Assembly (NCBI GenBank): GCA_009746045.1
Contig: RPFO01001410.1
Location: forward strand, 1 to 27,593
Direction: 5' to 3'
Origin: Mesostigma viride
Lineage: Eukaryota > Streptophyta > Mesostigmatophyceae > Mesostigmatales > Mesostigmataceae
DNA: 27,593 nucleotides
Positions 16,801-26,524 of this stretch are shown here, piece by piece (position 1 is the first letter of the stretch; each line of letters begins with the position of its first letter). The notes beneath the pieces are model-generated. The model did no database searches and was not told the DNA's origin. It was given only the letters and a program-made list of their open reading frames with translations. The position numbers and the translations under genes are program-made.

Positions 16801-19092
16801 AGCATAGAAACCACTCACACTATTTAGAAATCAACTGCACGCCCTGCCTGCCATACACTATTGTTTGACACTGTCATATTTTGATAGCATTGTAGTACAA
16901 TTCCTTCCTCCATTAATCTTATCCAAGAGACAATACTACAGTCATTCCCGCGTTAAGTTGCGTTTCTTAAGGTTGCGTTCCCGCGTTAAGTTGCGGCGCC
17001 GAAGTTTGGGGGGCGACCGCAACTTAAGCATGGAGGCCATCGCAACTTAACGCGGTAATGACTCAATTTGTAGGTGTCAGGCCATTTTTGGCCGCGCAGG
17101 AGGCCATTTTTTGCCAAGTCCGGACCCGCTACGTGATTTTAGGGGGCAAAATACGCAAGCCCCACTGGCGCGCAAATTTCCCCGCCTGCTGGCTTAGGTG
17201 AAAAGCGCGAATGCAACCTTACAAATCCAGTTTTGCAGCCTGCGGGCTGCGGTACATAAGAATCCACGACCATGCATGGTCATCTGTAATTGAGACATCT
17301 CAGTTGCCAGAAATTACCACCATTAAAAATTAAATTAAATTAAATTAAATTAAATTAAATTAAATTAAATTGAATTATAACATGTCTCCGTTGGGAGATC
17401 ATGTAGCACATATTCCAGGCATTTCTAGATCACAAGATATAGCTTAGAGTTAGGTTAGTTCGATTACGCGGCTTCCTCCACACCACCCATCCAACCTGGA
17501 ATTACCACCATAGTCATGCCGAACTTGACCATAGTCATGCCGAATGCACCGCAGAAGGGCAAAGACAAGGTTGTTGAGGCCACAGGCAGTCTCGCTGCCT
17601 GTGGCCTCCATCATGCGGCTGTTATTCTTGTTTACATGCAGGCCATTGACAGTAAATGAAGCTTCCCTCACGACTGTTCCCATGTTTTGTCACAGTCAAA
17701 CGTGAAGCCGGCTGGCAATTAAGTAACCCACCAAAAAAAGAGCCGAAGTCGGAGGGTTAAACACACATTTGTGTTATAAAACGCAGGCACTGCGTGGCTG
17801 CCCACGGCGTGTTTTGCAGCCCGCCTTTCAGTTTGTCCACAATATCTGGCCTGGAAAATGGACTTAGGCCGGCTTTGACGCTGCAGCTGGATCGGGCTTG
17901 ACGAGAGCTGTCGAATGCCGTATAGAAGTCTGTCAGAGGAGGAGGTGGTGGGCTGCTAGCCTAATTCTACCGTTAAGTTGCGTTCCCGCGTTAAGTTGCG
18001 GCGCCAAGTTTTAGGGGGCGATCGCAACTTAACGCGGGAATGACTGTACACAAAATGTGACATTGCTAAATACTGTTCATGACTCGATGTAAGCAGCCAC
18101 AGGCCCACAGCATGTATACACTACAGCTCTAATGCGGTATATTACTAGTTTACTACAGCATGTGGTATATGAACTACAGCACTAATGCGGTATGTTACTA
18201 CGGGATGCGGTATATTATTAATAAGAGGGCAAACGAACTCAAGTAAAGACCGTGTACGTACTGTGGTTACCATCGATGGTTTGCGGCCAACCTCGTGCAT
18301 AAAACTCTTGTGTTTTGCAACTAGCTAGTAGTTAGGCAGAGATCAGCAGGGGGGGCACGGACATGCACCACAGCCATGCATGGGTTACCTCAGTAGGGAT
18401 ATTTTCGTGGACGACGGCAACCAGCCTCACTCCCAGGCTGTCGAATTTCTCTTTGTAGGACCACAGCTCCTTCGCGGTGGCCCGGCATAGCGCGCACCTG
18501 CGCGAGGCACGCAATACCGAAAAAATATATTTAAAGATCCCCACGCCTTGAAAACAGTATTTAAACCAGGCTTAACCGGTGTGCATTAAACCGTGCCAAC
18601 TGTATGGGGCGAAGAGTTTGGACCTAACGCAAAGGCATAAATTAAACCGGCCGGCTGCTTGTAACCTGACCACCTGACCGGTACAATAAGCATACCCGCA
18701 GTATTTGAATTCAAACGAGACCAGTGCCTGGAGAGGTTGCTTAGTGCAATAGAGGCATTTTTAAAAACTTGCCGGTTATACGGGGTCTCTTATAAATAAC
18801 ACCGGGAAAGCTCCATGACCACAACAACGTGCGCCATTAGTAAGAGAGGTTGGTGGTGGAGCTTAGCTAGGCAGACGGGCTTTTATGGCGCTTCTTGACA
18901 CAGCACAACGTGGTGCCATCAGATAACGACTCGAAGAAGAATTACTTACCCTGGGCGTCTGGCTAAAAAAACGACTGCGGGGCTCGCCTTCCAGAACTCT
19001 TGAGCAGTCACGCTAGCCCCGGATTTGTTGTCCAGTCGTAACAAGACAACATCTTTGATGGCAGCCAGAGCTGTGCGCGCTTTAGTCGCCAT
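13893..19092 (-). CDS. PRXL2: Peroxiredoxin-like 2 protein (PRXL2/FAM213, SelU-like, AhpC/TSA_2), six exons
   Basis: Exons on the minus strand: 19092-18950, 18497-18389, 15817-15741, 15371-15323, 14613-14549 and 14007-13893. All introns are GT-AG and phases 2, 0, 2, 0 and 2 agree at each join, giving 185 aa plus stop. The protein has the thioredoxin-like order of the family. VVFLARRPG leads into CALC (Cys49, Cys52). LVAVVHENIPTE, FWGGELYFDEQKGLFKALG, KEGVKGNLVGDG and GGLYVIKAGDGG then follow, with FGD near the end. Family members are thiol oxidoreductases (PRXL2A antioxidant; PRXL2B prostamide/prostaglandin F synthase). The first active-site Cys is selenocysteine in SelU of some fish and algae; here it is TGC. 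The length is near that of PRXL2B (about 200 aa). No targeting signal is evident, so it is likely cytosolic. An alternative is splicing at 13901 to an unseen last exon. Confidence 0.88.
14750..14880. repeat. Fold-back inverted repeat in intron 4 of the PRXL2-like gene
   Basis: The arm beginning CCATAGAAGGTGCCATGC at 14750-14771 is complementary, with a few mismatches, to 14858-14880. A second pair, AACCATAGAAG (14748-14758) and CTTCTATGGTT (14830-14840), lies within. It could fold in the pre-mRNA. Confidence 0.6.
16360..16492 (+). repeat. 10-bp tandem repeat TTATAACAGC
   Basis: Nine perfect units run from 16391 to 16480, flanked by degenerate units on both sides (TTTACGACAGC, TTGTAACAGC, TGTACAACAGC). 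The array lies in intron 2 of the PRXL2-like gene. Confidence 0.95.
17328..17410 (+). repeat. ATTAA pentanucleotide tract with CTCCGTTGGGAG hairpin
   Basis: About eight to nine ATTAA units (17328-17372) are followed by CTCCGTTGGGAGATCATG and GCACAT. The second part matches the hairpin motif at 7400, so here the same hairpin is linked to a pentamer instead of a TTAA tetramer. Confidence 0.75.
17576..17608. repeat. Perfect 14-bp hairpin GAGGCCACAGGCAG with 5-nt loop
   Basis: GAGGCCACAGGCAG at 17576-17589 and its exact complement at 17595-17608 enclose TCTCG. It lies inside the Tc1/mariner-like element in a PRXL2 intron. It is too short to call a miRNA precursor. Confidence 0.8.
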
Positions 19093-19422
19093 GTTTGGCA
19101 GCTTTCCCTACAGTAGCAAAACCCTTCTCGCCACTCTCGACGTTGGAATGACCAGATTCGCCTATTGGCGACCAGGCTAGCGGGAAAATGCGCACGTTGC
19201 CGAACCATCGTCGCGAGCACTGCGTGCGTCCATTAATTTTCTCGTCGCAAGTTGGCCTCGACAAACGTGGACTGGGGAGTCGTGGACACTTGTCGGTTAT
19301 CTGGACCGTAGCTACTTGTCGAATAAATCTTTTTCGCAAGCGCCCGATGCAAGCCTCCGACGGGCGTCAGGCGACGAGTGCGGAGTGATGACCAACGTTC
19401 CGGGGATGTTGGGATCGCTGAA

Positions 19423-19704
19423 CCCCCTCCACCCACGTTTAAGATTCCCATGTTTAAGATCTTGAGACCCTGGATTTAGGAAGTTCAGGTTTAAGGTCGC
19501 AGGGCTGGTATTGGGCAAAGATCTTAAAGTAGGGATAATTAGCTGGTCAGTTGTATGCGCTATAGAAAATGTACTCAGGTATACCGCATCAGGTTCAAGA
19601 TCGCTTACAGCTCTCAACTTTAAGATCGTCAGCCCTGGTTTTGATTTTTGGTTTAAGATCGCAGCCCTGGGCCGGACCCCAATCTTAAACGTGTGGGGGG
19701 GGGG
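19423..19704. mobile_element. Candidate MITE with CACGTTTAAGATT inverted ends
   Basis: CACGTTTAAGATT at 19434-19446 is mirrored by AATCTTAAACGTG at 19681-19693. C-rich sequence lies outside the left copy and G-rich sequence outside the right copy. Inside are repeated TTTAAGATC...AGCCCTGG motifs (about 19453, 19619 and 19652). I could not define a target duplication, so the class is unknown. Confidence 0.5.
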
Positions 19705-20638
19705 TATACAAATTTGGTACTGTATGGAGAGTTTCGCTCTGTAGACGGCGTATGGGGTATGTACCCACTACGGTTTACCTGTGGATATCTTTGCTTACAG
19801 TCTGGCGACGGTGTACCGTAGTGGTCCCAATATCTGTACGCGTAATTATGTACGAATCGACCTCGTACAGGCCCAAAAAAACCCTCTTCCGGGCCTCGTA
19901 CACCTCAAAATTAGGTACCACCAGCGCAGCGCGGCGCAGACCTTAAAGCCTAGCTACCCGTGGCGCGGCGCCCGGAGGGAGTTTTCGCGCGCAAACTTCG
20001 TTTGATCTGCGTTGAGACATGACGAGGTAAACTGTGCATTTTTTATTTATCCCATACACCATCACAATCAGTGTTTTTTTTAGTGGCGATACACCGCCAA
20101 ATGTGGCGGTGTGGCACTTTTTTTGGCAAAATGTGGCGTTGCCACCCACTTTGACAGGGCTCCCAAGAAGCCACAATTTGGCCGTGCTGTTCTACTTCGT
20201 AGTTTCGTTTCGCCACAGGGTGGCCGTGCCTGAAGTTTACTCTAGTACAGGTTACGCCACAATTGGCGGTGTCAGCCGGTCTTCCGGTCGGCGTTCCGCC
20301 ACAAGCCTCCCTAGTACTAGACTACTACTATGAGTACTACTATGACTGACTGACTGCATAGTGCATGTACAGTACGTAGAGCCCGGCCGGCGGCCAAGTG
20401 CCAAGTGGCAAGTGGCCCGCTGCCCGAGACCAGAGCACGGAGAGTGCACTGTGCAGACTGCAGCTTGTGTGCATTTCATTAACTGCATTTTCACGACAGC
20501 TGGCTCATATAACAGCTGGCGAGTGGCGGCCTGGCGCCTCAGTATTAAGTCACTCGCCAGCCATACTGCATTGACTAATGTGTTTCGACTTTCGGCACTA
20601 GTAATCGTTGTTGTTAATTTACCAAGTAGGAAAAATCC

Positions 20639-23245
20639 ATGGCAGACGCTGGGCCGTTTAGGCCACCTGGGCCGCCGCAGGTAGTGAGGGGAGGAGAGAG
20701 AAGAAATAGTGTGTTTTATGGCACCGGGCTTGGCCGGAAGCCTTTGGCCCTCCCAGCCGGAATGCGATGCAAACCAATCTTTCCAGGTCCGAATGGAGCC
20801 TCCATTGTCGTTGGGAAAACCAAGGCCGGCGACGGTAGAGATCGCTCCCGAGGAGGCGAAAAGGCTTAGGTCGAAGGAGACGCGGGCTGCTGCTCGGCGG
20901 GTAGAGAGTGAGGGGGCGCCCGAACATCCCGAGGTGATAGGGGCAGACGCGAACTACATCAAGGTCAGCATTAAGGTCATGGACGGGGAAGTGGGGTCCG
21001 ATGTGCCTTCGAATGGATGTGATGCGCCCCTCATTTCCTTGGTGCTGCTTTCCATTTTCGTAGCGCCACCTGCCAAGAGGGATTGGAAGGGCGCGGATGC
21101 CAATAGGAAGTGGAAACCCGAATGGGGGCTGCGTTTCCCATGGTTGCGCTATGACGAAGAGAAGGACGAAGCATACTGCGGCCCTTGCCGTGATGCCAAG
21201 GTCACCATCGGGCTGGGTAGGGGGACCAAGGTTTTCAAGATCGACACTTTCAAGACACACGTTGTGGCTGACTCTCACGTGGCCGCCATTGCGAAGGAGA
21301 AGAGCGAGTGCCTGCGGGTGTATTCAGGGGAGGAGAGGAGCACGCAGAGCCGGCAGAGGCAGACGGTCATGGGCGAGTTTGCCCCCCCCCTGGTCAGCTG
21401 AGCAAGTCCGACCGACTTAAGCTCAAGCAGTTCAAGGCGATGGCGTACACCCTGGCGAAGGGTAAGCCTATGACTGATTATGAGTCGCTGCCAACGCTCC
21501 TTTGCGAATACGAGGAGATGAGGGACGCGCTCCCCTCCCACCATTGGACTGACGGCTCAGGTTGGGAGATGGCGGAGGCGTTGGATGCCGTGTTGCTTGC
21601 TGACCTTAAGGCAAGGGTCGCCGCGGCTAGGTATGTCGCGGTCACCGTCGATGAGTCCAAGGCCAATGATAACGTAGAATTCATGTCGGTGGAGGTGGCT
21701 TTTGTGGAGGATGGAATAAAGCAGCAGGAGTTTGTCACGCTAAAAAAGGTAACTGCGGTGGACGCCCTCTCCCTGCACAACGAGCTGTGCATAGTAATGC
21801 GAGGCATGCTCGGAATCACGGACGATCAGCTCGTGGTGAAGCTGGTTGGCTTCGGGTCAGATGGGGCATCGGTGATGATGGGGCAGCGGAAGGGTGTCGG
21901 GAAGAAGCTCTTGATGAGCAATGCACCCTTCCTCGTGCCCATGCACTGCGCGCCGCACAAGCTCAGCCTGATAGCGAACGAGCTCAAGGGGAACTCCTTG
22001 TTTGCGCGGGTGGAGTCAATCCTCAAGTCAGCACACAACTGGGTGGCGCACTCAGCCATGAAGTCAGAGCAACTGAAGATGTGGCAGGGGATGCTGGGCA
22101 CGGGTGGCCGGAAGCTGCAGCGCGTGTCCGACACACGCTGGCTTAGCGTGCAGGGGTGCCTCAACACGTTCCGCATTGAGTATCCTGCGATCGCCATGTG
22201 CTTGGCCACCTACCAACACAAGGAAGTGGAGCAAATGGCAGCAGCACAGGACTTGCTAGCCAACATGCTGGACATTGACACCCAGCTCGGGGTGGTCGTG
22301 TTCGCGCGCATGCTGGATGCCATGAATTTCTTGGTCAAGCAGTGCCAGCAGCAGGACCTGCAGCTCGACACCCTTGCCCATGCGATCGAGGACTGCAAGA
22401 CAACAATCCGTGATGAGTATGTGGAAGGGCCCAAGGTGTTCACTGGGACCCTCTGGAAGGGGTTTATAGACTTGGATGCCGACACGTCACCCTTTCTCAC
22501 CGACCGCGGCGAGGTTTTCCGCAACTGCCAGGAAATGGAACACCCGGTAACATGTCAAACGGTGCACGAGGCCTCGGGTTCTCGGGCTCGCTACGTTTCA
22601 GTGGCAAGTGTCACGGAGGAGGAGTTCAGACTCCGCGTAATTGCTGCGCAGGAGCAGGCTACCGCTGCGGCCAAGGTGGTGCTGGACGACTTCGATATCC
22701 GATTCCCACCAAACGGTCTGCTCTCCGCGATGTCCATTTTGCAGCCAGGCTGGTGGACTGAGAAGGAGCGCGACGTGGCCGAGGTGCAGAAACAAGTTCA
22801 GGTGCTCAAGCGCAAGTTTGCTGTGGGGGTCACCATGGTGAATGGGAAGAAGGTGGGCCCACTGATTTCCCCGTCCCTCCTGGATGACCAGCTCGACTCC
22901 TTTATGCTCATGATGAAGAGCAACAGCCAGGAGTACACGTCCGCAAGGGCGTTGTGGAAGGTTTTGTTGACCAACCCGCTCATGCACGAGTTTGTGGGGG
23001 CGTATCTGCAGCTGGCAGAGTTGATGCTGCTCCTCCCTCTTACCAGCGTGGAGAATGAGCGGAGGTTCAGCCACATGAATTTCATTAAGAGCGATATTCG
23101 CAACCGCCTTCTCGAGCGCCATCTGAACGTGGCGGTCCGCATCTTTGCATGCAGCTCTTCATACGAAGACATGCCGATCCAGGCGGCATATGCAGTGTGG
23201 TCTGCGGAGAAGGGCCGCCGCGCAACCGGCAGTGTTCTTACTTAA
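20639..23245 (+). CDS. hAT transposase with TTF-type zinc finger, frameshifted at a C9 run
   Basis: The start ATG at 20639 gives 14 codons to donor CAG/GTAGTG. Acceptor TTTCCAG ends at 20786, giving phase 0 and an intron of 106 bp. The second exon has a TTF/BED-like finger (AYCGPCRD about 21172-21195, then FKTH...DSHVAAI). The frame ends at 21401 but continues one frame over to 23245, so the break lies at nine C (21382-21390); ten would keep it open. The catalytic core shows VDES (Asp at 21650), FGSDGASVM (Asp at 21860), MHCAPHKLSL and SDTRWLS. The C-terminal hATC dimerisation domain has SVENERRFSHMN, with the catalytic Glu at about 23057. Full length would be about 833 aa. Either the copy is recently inactivated or the run length is a sequencing error. 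A hydrophobic stretch near 21026-21066 could be a second intron. Confidence 0.85.
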
Positions 23246-24191
23246 ATACATAATTGCTTATATGATTCCTTGCTGCTAGCTACTAAGTTTTCTTATTTTC
23301 TGTGCTTTCCGCGGAATCTCAAATTTTGGGCAGCTAGCGTTTTCAAGTTTGTTGCCCGGCCTTCTGACGACAACGTAATTGCTTACATTGTCCCCGCCAT
23401 CGGCATGTAGTCAAGTGTGCAAGCTAGTCATGGCTTCGCTTTTAGAGGGGCGTAATTATTAATGAACTTTAAATAAAATGATGAGGCCACCAATGAGCAA
23501 TTGCGAATGAGCCATAATCCTTATTATTCGTTCATGACGGAATCACGGAAACTAGGAAGCCAAACATTACTAAGTCGGTCGTGAGAAGTAATACTGCGCC
23601 AATACAAAAATTAAGTAAGTTCAAAGCACACAGTGCTTTTTTTTGAATTTATTCTCGCGTGACGTAGTGATTTCATAAATTTAGTACGGCCGCTTACTGA
23701 AGCTTATGAGCTGACTAACTTTCAGTTGACTTTTGACTGAGTAACCTCACTTCATAGTAGACTGAAACTAATTAGGTAACTATAATGCATCCTTAGTCTC
23801 ATTATTTAACGCGTTAGTAAACACTACACCTTCATAGGTTTTTATACTTTTCATTTAAGTAGGAAGACACAAGTGCAATTGAAGTATGATGAGAATGGGG
23901 CTGCCCGCCAGCAGGCCGGGCAGCCGGCGGCCCGGCGCCCGGCGCCGATGCCTGAGACGGAGACGCTCGCCCGCCTTGTGTACAGCCAGTACGGCGCCGC
24001 GCCGCGCTGACCCCACTGCCGGCAGGGTCATTTGCTGCACCAAAAAGCCAGCCCGCCACACGTGGCCGTGCCAAGCCCAATTTTAATTGGCTTAAAGCCA
24101 CACATTGGCCGAGTAAACTGAAGTTTTCATAGTTCGAAACGCCACAAGTGGCCTAGCGCCACTAGTAGCGAAAACCTTAAAAAAAACACTG
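23246..24191. other. 3' non-coding part of the hAT element
   Basis: No gene. AT-rich to about 23880, then a GC-rich patch (23895-24030) with inverted GCCGGGC/GCCCGGC words, then subterminal GCCAC motifs and the right terminal repeat. Confidence 0.7.
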
Positions 24192-24199
24192 ATCACAAT

Positions 24200-24849
24200 A
24201 TACCCGCCCGCTGGCATTCAGTTAGCTAAATGGCTACTACCTAGTACCTACATGCAGTTCAGTCAAACTGAACTGAACTACCTACTACTCGCGCACCCTT
24301 GAATATACCCTGACATTATACGTACGTACAGTAAAAATAATTCCCAAAAGTTCTCGTACACGTAACAAAAATTCCTAAAAGTATTCGTACGATAATTACG
24401 CGTACAGATATTGGGGCCACTACGGTAGTACGTATAGGAAATTGCGTAGGTTTCCCGTTTCTCCCTTTAGACCGGGTTTATACCTAGAAAGGCCTAAGCC
24501 CTGCCCCAGGCCCTGTAGTCCTGAACTCTTCCAGATTCGGGCCGCGCCGCGTCACCACGGGCTTACACTTCTAGCACATGCACGAAATGGTGCTCCATAA
24601 AGGCATGCAGCCATGGCGGATGTGTAAGGCCAGGCTTGACCCGCTGCTTACCAGCGACATAGGCAGAGCTGCGGGCGCTTTGCCTCCCCTTCGTGGAAGA
24701 AATTCTAGGAGAGTTGCTATATAGTATACGTAAATCTGAATGCAAGTTAACTAGCCGGCTTTTCTCCCTGTCAATTGATAGCTGGCACAAGGCTTGAGGC
24801 TTCGTAGTCACGCAATTTGCCAAACCAGCGCTAACCCCAAGGCCCGACA
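24200..24849. other. Region upstream of NDUFS4
   Basis: The promoter is presumably here. It includes the right 43-bp arm of the older element (24383-24426). No clear TATA box or other signal was recognised. An antisense open frame (24563-24850) has no recognisable domain. Confidence 0.5.
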
Positions 24850-26384
24850 ATGTCGCTGCGGGCCTGCGCCACAGCAGCCTCGAAGTCAGTTTTGCGATGG
24901 GGTCGTGTCGCGGGAGTCCCGGTTAGAAGCTTTGCGACAGACGAGGGTGCCCAGATCAGTGTGGCTGCCGGTGTCCCGGAAGAGCATTTACATAGGAAGG
25001 TATGCACACCGTCACGGCGACATGTAGCGCTTGCACGCTGTACGCTGTCGTACTCAATGAAATGGAGGATCCATGAACTATTAAATAGATTTGGAACGTG
25101 TCGATGGCCTTGTCATGGGCAGCACTACGCCTGTCTCTCAATCTTTCCATGCGCCTTCCGCTGGCGTGGATCGCAGGTTTTCATCTTTTCGCCCGCCAAG
25201 GCGCCGACACAGTCTGGAACTGCTGGGCTTGGCGAATGGCGGATAGAATTCGACTCAACACAAAAGTAAGCACGCGTTCGTAACGTCCAGATTACCAATT
25301 GGTTTGCGGGCCGTGATGGAACGACTCAGCTGAGATATACATATTCCTGAAGGCGAACTGAGGGAATGAGATCCTTGATAAATTTAAATGTTTGTGGACT
25401 TGCGGAGTGCGGATTAAGATCAGTCACGCTTGTTGCCAAGGTGCATTGTTGGCCTACCTGTGGAGTATGCCACAGGATCCCTGGCATGCTCCACTTGTGG
25501 CTTCAAGCTTTAGAATTTAAGTTTAAGATCACGAGCCCCTGGCTTTTGTCTCTGACAGTAGCAGCGTGTGGTAGAAAACTAGCAGAAACTAGTAGAGTCG
25601 TATCACAGCAATAAGATGGATAAAGATCATGAGCCCTGGGTTGGTTGGTACCCACTTACTGAAACATGAAGCCAGAGGTGTAATGCAGCACCTTGGTTGG
25701 GTCCTGCATAGCTCTGGACGCTTCTTATAGAGTCGTGGGCAGACACACATTCCATAGAAGGGAAAGCGCACGACTCTGGTGTCCCCGCCTCATTTTTCAC
25801 TCTGTCTCCCTCTGCCACTACATGCTCCTGGCCGGGCTGTCGCCGCCACCCCCACATCTCTCTAAGTAGACAACTTGACCCCTTTACTAAGGGGGGTCCC
25901 TTCGCGATGCATAACCCTTTCCCCTGTTCCCCTCCCCTGCCTGCCCTGATCCCCATTCCCCGCTAACCCTCATTCCGTTGTCCATCCCCCCTCTCCCTTC
26001 CCCTTCCCACGCCAGCCACAACTAATTATCCATCATCCATTCTCCCCTCCTCCCCCCAACTCCTCCCCCTCCCCCTCTCCCTCTGCCTACCTCTTTTCCG
26101 TAACCAAGTCCCCCCCTGTCTCTCTCCCCCCTTTACCCCTCTCGCTTCACATTTCTCCCTCTCCCTCGCTGTCCCCCATCCCTCCTCTTCCCTCTCCCTC
26201 TCCCTTTCCCTGCCACCTCTTCCTCCCCTCTCCCCCCCCCCCCTTTTCTTCCAGGTGGGTCAACCCCCTGATTGGCTGGACGTCCACGGGCGATCCCTTG
26301 TCCACCGTGGGCCAGGCCATGCTCAACTTCCCGTCGAGGGAGGACGCCGTGCGTTTTGCCGAGAAGCACGGCTGGAAGATCGAG
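24850..26384 (+). CDS. NDUFS4: NADH dehydrogenase [ubiquinone] iron-sulfur protein 4, mitochondrial (3' end unresolved)
   Basis: Exons 24850-24999, 25177-25265 and 26255-26384 use GT-AG introns with phases 0 and 2, giving 123 codons. The N-terminus is rich in Arg, Ala and Ser ([19 protein letters not shown]), a typical mitochondrial presequence. The family signature follows: [57 protein letters not shown] and [15 protein letters not shown]4 is an accessory subunit of the complex I matrix arm at the N module, needed for assembly and stability, and binds no cofactor itself. The usual last segment (about 30-40 residues ending near an NFSW-like motif) was not found and is probably beyond the window. 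A candidate fourth exon at 26435-26503 fits phase 0 but looks like a duplicate of exon 3. Confidence 0.93.
25780..26252 (+). repeat. Long pyrimidine-rich tract before the NDUFS4 exon 3 acceptor
   Basis: About 470 bp composed mostly of C and T on the + strand, most strongly 25960-26252 with CTCCC and CCCTT runs. It ends in the acceptor CTTTTCTTCCAG. It is far longer than a normal polypyrimidine tract. It is low-complexity, and the antisense open frames over it are artefacts. Confidence 0.85.
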
Positions 26385-26524
26385 GTGAGGAGGATGGGCA
26401 ATCAATGGAGTGATGTATATGAGCGATTCTGTAGGTCGTGTACGAGCTAATGCCCAAGGAGGATGATGTGCGCTGTGCGGAGAAGAGCGGCCGGATGATC
26501 GAGGTGAAGGGAGTGGGCAAGAAA
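26340..26524 (+). repeat. Tandem duplication of the end of NDUFS4 exon 3 and its splice donor
   Basis: GAGGACGCCGTGCG at 26340 and GAGGATGATGTGCG at 26459 begin two diverged copies 119 bp apart. The translations are [16 protein letters not shown] and KEDDVRCAEKSGRMIE. Both are followed by a GTGAGG or GTGAAG donor and then a GGGCAA string. An acceptor TCTGTAG at 26434 precedes the second copy, so 26435-26503 could be a phase-0 exon of 23 codons. The changed residues (FAEKHGW to CAEKSGR) argue against a working replacement. Confidence 0.75.

Larger units (their letters stand above)
16939..18046. mobile_element. Non-autonomous Tc1/mariner-like element with TA target duplication, in a PRXL2 intron
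   Basis: The ends are perfect inverted repeats of 24 bp, starting CAGTCATTCCCGCGTTAAG at 16939 and mirrored to 18046. TA flanks both sides (16937-16938 and 18047-18048), as expected for Tc1/mariner/pogo elements. Extra copies of CGCGTTAAGTTGCG lie just inside both ends. The 1108 bp between the ends has no transposase frame. It holds a pentanucleotide tract and a strong hairpin. An alternative is two separate smaller MITEs (about 16939-17063 and about 17970-18046). Confidence 0.75.
20069..24191. mobile_element. hAT transposon, 4123 bp, with TIRs and 8-bp target duplication
   Basis: The left end is CAGTGTTTTTTTTA at 20069-20082. The right end is its complement at 24178-24191. The octamer ATCACAAT flanks both sides (20061-20068 and 24192-24199). 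CAGxG termini and an 8-bp duplication are hallmarks of hAT elements. The subterminal regions are rich in GTGGCG and GCCAC motifs in both orientations (about 20083-20290 and 24034-24165), likely transposase-binding sites. The exact duplication suggests insertion was fairly recent. Confidence 0.95.
19815..24426. mobile_element. Older element marked by 43-bp inverted repeats, split by the hAT insertion
   Basis: 19815-19857, starting ACCGTAGTGG, is mirrored at 24383-24426 with one substitution and one single-base indel. The hAT transposon lies wholly between them. Without it the unit would be about 490 bp, in the MITE range. No coding sequence is seen in the residual parts. The outer boundaries are uncertain because the inverted repeat fades on both sides. 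Confidence 0.65.

Noticed and set aside
24563-24850. 95-codon minus-strand frame upstream of NDUFS4
   Set aside because: No domain recognised; overlaps the likely promoter and the NDUFS4 start.
26133-26405. Gly/Arg-rich minus-strand frames
   Set aside because: They are antisense to the pyrimidine tract and to NDUFS4 exon 3.
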